DNA from: Ectopseudomonas alcaliphila
GTDB lineage: Bacteria; Pseudomonadota; Gammaproteobacteria; Pseudomonadales; Pseudomonadaceae
Direction: 5' to 3'
Length of the DNA stretch: 64,000 bases
NCBI RefSeq assembly: GCF_900101755.1
Contig: NZ_FNAE01000001.1
Location: 1,798,001 to 1,862,000, forward strand
Position 1 is the stretch's first letter; every line of letters starts with the position of its first letter. Below the pieces are notes generated by a model. It saw only the letters and a program-made list of their open reading frames with translations. It did no database searches and had not been told where the DNA came from. This document shows, one piece after another, positions 62,481 to 64,000 of this stretch. Both the position numbers and the translations under genes were made by a program.

Positions 62481-63035
62481 TCAGTGCAGGGACGGTTTGG
62501 CAGCAGGCGCCGCAGGCTTCGCGCACTCGGTAAACAGCAGCAGCGGCGCCACCCGCAGGTACTCCATCACCTCCATGTAGTCGCTCTCGCCATCTTCCGA
62601 TTCTTCCAGGGCACTCTGCACCTGGGCGATGGCAGAGAGATCCTGCAACACTTCCATGGCTTCGGCGCTCAGTGCACCGTCGCGAGCGGTCAGGCCGAAG
62701 CCACCGAGAAAGCCCTGACACCACTGGCCCAGAGCGACTGCGCGCTGCGCCAACGGGGTTTCGTCATCCGGCAACAGCAGCACCACGGTGACGTCTTCGC
62801 TGCACAGCTCACCCTTGACCATTTCCTGCAGGCCGATCAGTGCCTGGCGCACGCTGTCCTGCGGCTCGCCGCCGAGCAGATCGGCAGCGTCGAGCAGCCA
62901 GGCATCGGCCTCGAAGCCGGCGCCAGCACAGCTGCGCCCGAGCAGCAGGCCGTGCAGTTCGGCAGGGGAAACGGAATGCCCGGCGCTGCTGAGCAGAGCG
63001 GCGAAGGCGGCGTAGGGAGAGCTTGGAATCGACAT
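62481..63035 (-). CDS. UPF0149 family protein (YgfB-like)
   Basis: 184 residues, helical and acidic: [18 protein letters not shown] at the start, then [15 protein letters not shown]. The YecA/YgfB family. It heads the operon with pepP and ubiH, as in E. coli (ygfB-pepP-ubiH-ubiI). In P. aeruginosa a YgfB protein affects AmpDh3 expression and beta-lactam response, as I recall. Confidence 0.9.
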   Translation of the reverse strand: MSIPSSPYAAFAALLSSAGHSVSPAELHGLLLGRSCAGAGFEADAWLLDAADLLGGEPQDSVRQALIGLQEMVKGELCSEDVTVVLLLPDDETPLAQRAVALGQWCQGFLGGFGLTARDGALSAEAMEVLQDLSAIAQVQSALEESEDGESDYMEVMEYLRVAPLLLFTECAKPAAPAAKPSLH

Positions 63036-63167
63036 AGATAGCTAGGCGCCAGACGGCGCAATCTCTAGAATGGAGGCCTCGTATCCTAGCACCGGCAGAC
63101 GCGGCAAGACCATCCGAGGCCGCCGGGGTGATGCCGTCATCTGCATCACACCACTGCTATCTGGGTT

Positions 63168-63198
63168 TGACCCGTAACCGGGACAGGCCTATATAGTC
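63168..63198 (+). promoter_or_regulatory. Promoter of the zapB-like/zapA unit
   Basis: TTGACC at 63168-63173, 17 bases, then TATATA at 63191-63196. It lies 28-58 bases before the first gene of the unit and faces it. A second reading (TATAGT, spacer 19) is possible. Confidence 0.5.
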
Positions 63199-63225
63199 CA
63201 GCCAGCCATCCCATAGCGAGAGCCC

Positions 63226-63435
63226 ATGGAAGACGCCGATCTGCACGCATTGACCGCCAAGCTGGAACTATTGATCCAGCGTGTCGAGCAGCTAAAGGCT
63301 CACAACCGACTCCTGCTGGCGAATGAACAGGCCTGGCGCGAGGAACGCGCCCATCTGATCGAAAAGAACGAAATGGCCCGGCACAAGGTCGAATCGATGA
63401 TTTCGCGCCTTAAAGCCCTGGAGCAGGACTCATGA
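63226..63435 (+). CDS. ZapB-like coiled-coil protein (TIGR02449 family)
   Basis: 69 residues, one long coiled coil (LHALTAKLELLIQRVEQLKA, then the tail SRLKALEQDS). The TIGR02449 family is always found ahead of zapA in pseudomonads. It probably helps in division-ring assembly through ZapA. It overlaps zapA by ATGA. Confidence 0.88.
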   Translation: MEDADLHALTAKLELLIQRVEQLKAHNRLLLANEQAWREERAHLIEKNEMARHKVESMISRLKALEQDS

Positions 63436-63737
63436 CCCAGTCGAACACCGTGACCGTCCACATTCTGGACAAAGAATATTGCATCGCCTGCCCGCAGGAT
63501 GAACGCGCCAACCTGGAAAGCGCGGCTCGCTACCTGGACAGCAAGATGCGCGAGATCCGTACCAGCGGCAAAGTGATCGGTGCCGACCGCGTCGCCGTGA
63601 TGGCTGCCTTGAACATCACCCACGACCTGCTGCACAAGCAACAGCGCCTGGATCAGGACGCCAACTCCACCCGCCAGCAGGTTCGCGATCTGCTCGATCG
63701 TGTCGACCATGCGCTGGCCGACGACGCGAGTTCCTGA
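63432..63737 (+). CDS. zapA: Cell division protein ZapA
   Basis: 101 residues: VTVHILDKEYCIACPQDERANL (N-terminal globular part), then a coiled coil (LNITHDLLHKQQRLDQDANS). It bundles FtsZ filaments at mid-cell. 6S RNA follows downstream, as is usual. Confidence 0.94.
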   Translation: MTQSNTVTVHILDKEYCIACPQDERANLESAARYLDSKMREIRTSGKVIGADRVAVMAALNITHDLLHKQQRLDQDANSTRQQVRDLLDRVDHALADDASS

Positions 63738-63792
63738 GCACCGTCATGCCTGCCAGTTCGTCGCAGGCCGCCCCGCAGCGCCTCTGTTCGGG

Positions 63793-63798
63793 TATACT
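63793..63798 (+). promoter_or_regulatory. -10 box of the 6S RNA gene
   Basis: TATACT lies 8-13 bases before the inferred RNA start. Confidence 0.6.
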
Positions 63799-63805
63799 GG
63801 CCGCA

Positions 63806-63981
63806 ACTTCCTGGGGTGTGCGCCAGTCGGTGATGTCCCTGAGCCGATACGCACAACCACGGGGGTTGCACGTTGGGGCCGGTGTGCATGTCCGCCTGAC
63901 GGAAAGCCTTAACGCCTCCTGCAACCTCCACCTTGAACTTTCGGGTTCAAGGGCTAAACCGACAGCGGCACGCCGGGAAGT
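63806..63981 (+). ncRNA. ssrS: 6S RNA
   Basis: About 176 bases. The ends pair: ACTTCCTGGGGTGTGCGC with GCGGCACGCCGGGAAGT. In between are the typical 6S stretches GTCGGTGATGTCCCTGAGCC and the region GTCCGCCTGACGGAAAGCC opposite it. It mimics an open promoter and binds sigma-70 RNA polymerase in stationary phase. Position after zapA is conserved. The exact ends are estimated from the pairing; the next gene (5-formyl-THF ligase in PAO1) lies outside the window. Confidence 0.88.
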
Positions 63982-64000
63982 CATCTTTTCCAGCAGTGAC

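Overview
The window is chromosomal DNA of a Pseudomonas species. The evidence is its high GC content, the gene order hslO / PAP2 / hslR / rimK / ldcA / amgRS / tex / gshA / argA / argE, the run gcvTH / ubiH / pepP / zapA / ssrS, and several families of Pseudomonas-type intergenic palindromes. Both runs match, as I remember it, the PA5192-PA5228 part of P. aeruginosa PAO1. The species cannot be fixed from the sequence alone; the P. mendocina / P. oleovorans lineage is a guess. I see no prophage, insertion sequence with transposase, CRISPR array or tRNA gene. The region looks like stable core genome with accessory modules in it.

Layout. 1-4.1 kb: a cut-off nucleotide-transporter-like MFS protein, a Tat-exported aldo/keto reductase, a 55-residue orphan protein and a Baeyer-Villiger-type monooxygenase. 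4.3-7.7 kb: a four-gene Mla-like lipid transport operon (STAS-permease, ATPase, MCE protein, lipoprotein). 7.8-14 kb: recQ, pckA, hslO, a PAP2 phosphatase, hslR. 14-15.3 kb: a desaturase with its own ArsR-type regulator and a clear operator. 15.4-17.7 kb: rimB-rimK-ldcA. 17.7-21.6 kb: a giant c-di-GMP enzyme carrying a LOV photosensor motif. 21.6-34.9 kb: amgS-amgR, tex, a thioesterase, gshA, an RMF-like protein, argA, argE, a Pit phosphate transporter with its DUF47 partner, and a CYTH-CHAD triphosphatase.

35-50.9 kb is a polyamine regulon: spuHGF transporter genes, three PotF-type binding proteins instead of the usual two, spuC, spuB, a wrecked spuA, divergent spuI, a fourth binding protein, and aguR-aguB-aguA for agmatine. 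In PAO1, as I recall, these genes form one cluster (PA0292-PA0304) far from the PA52xx genes; here they lie inside that block. 51-53.5 kb holds a di-haem cytochrome c peroxidase behind a perfect Anr box, and a sulfur-type module (DUF2892, two YeeE/YedE halves, a two-cysteine ArsR repressor with a large operator). 53.8-64 kb returns to the PA5214-PA5228 order: gcvH-gcvT (no gcvP beside them), a ferric iron ABC transporter, two ubiquinone hydroxylases, pepP, a UPF0149 protein, a ZapB-like protein, zapA and 6S RNA.

How the parts work together. The polyamine block imports putrescine and spermidine, converts agmatine to putrescine, and degrades it by both the transaminase and the gamma-glutamyl route. 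The missing SpuA hydrolase step must be supplied elsewhere or be dispensable. Most interesting observations: the LOV-GGDEF-EAL protein, the spuA remnant with both gene ends still readable, the F/W specificity split among the binding proteins, a 41-bp PuuR-like operator, the Anr box inside a 28-bp perfect palindrome, and the ArsR-desaturase pair.
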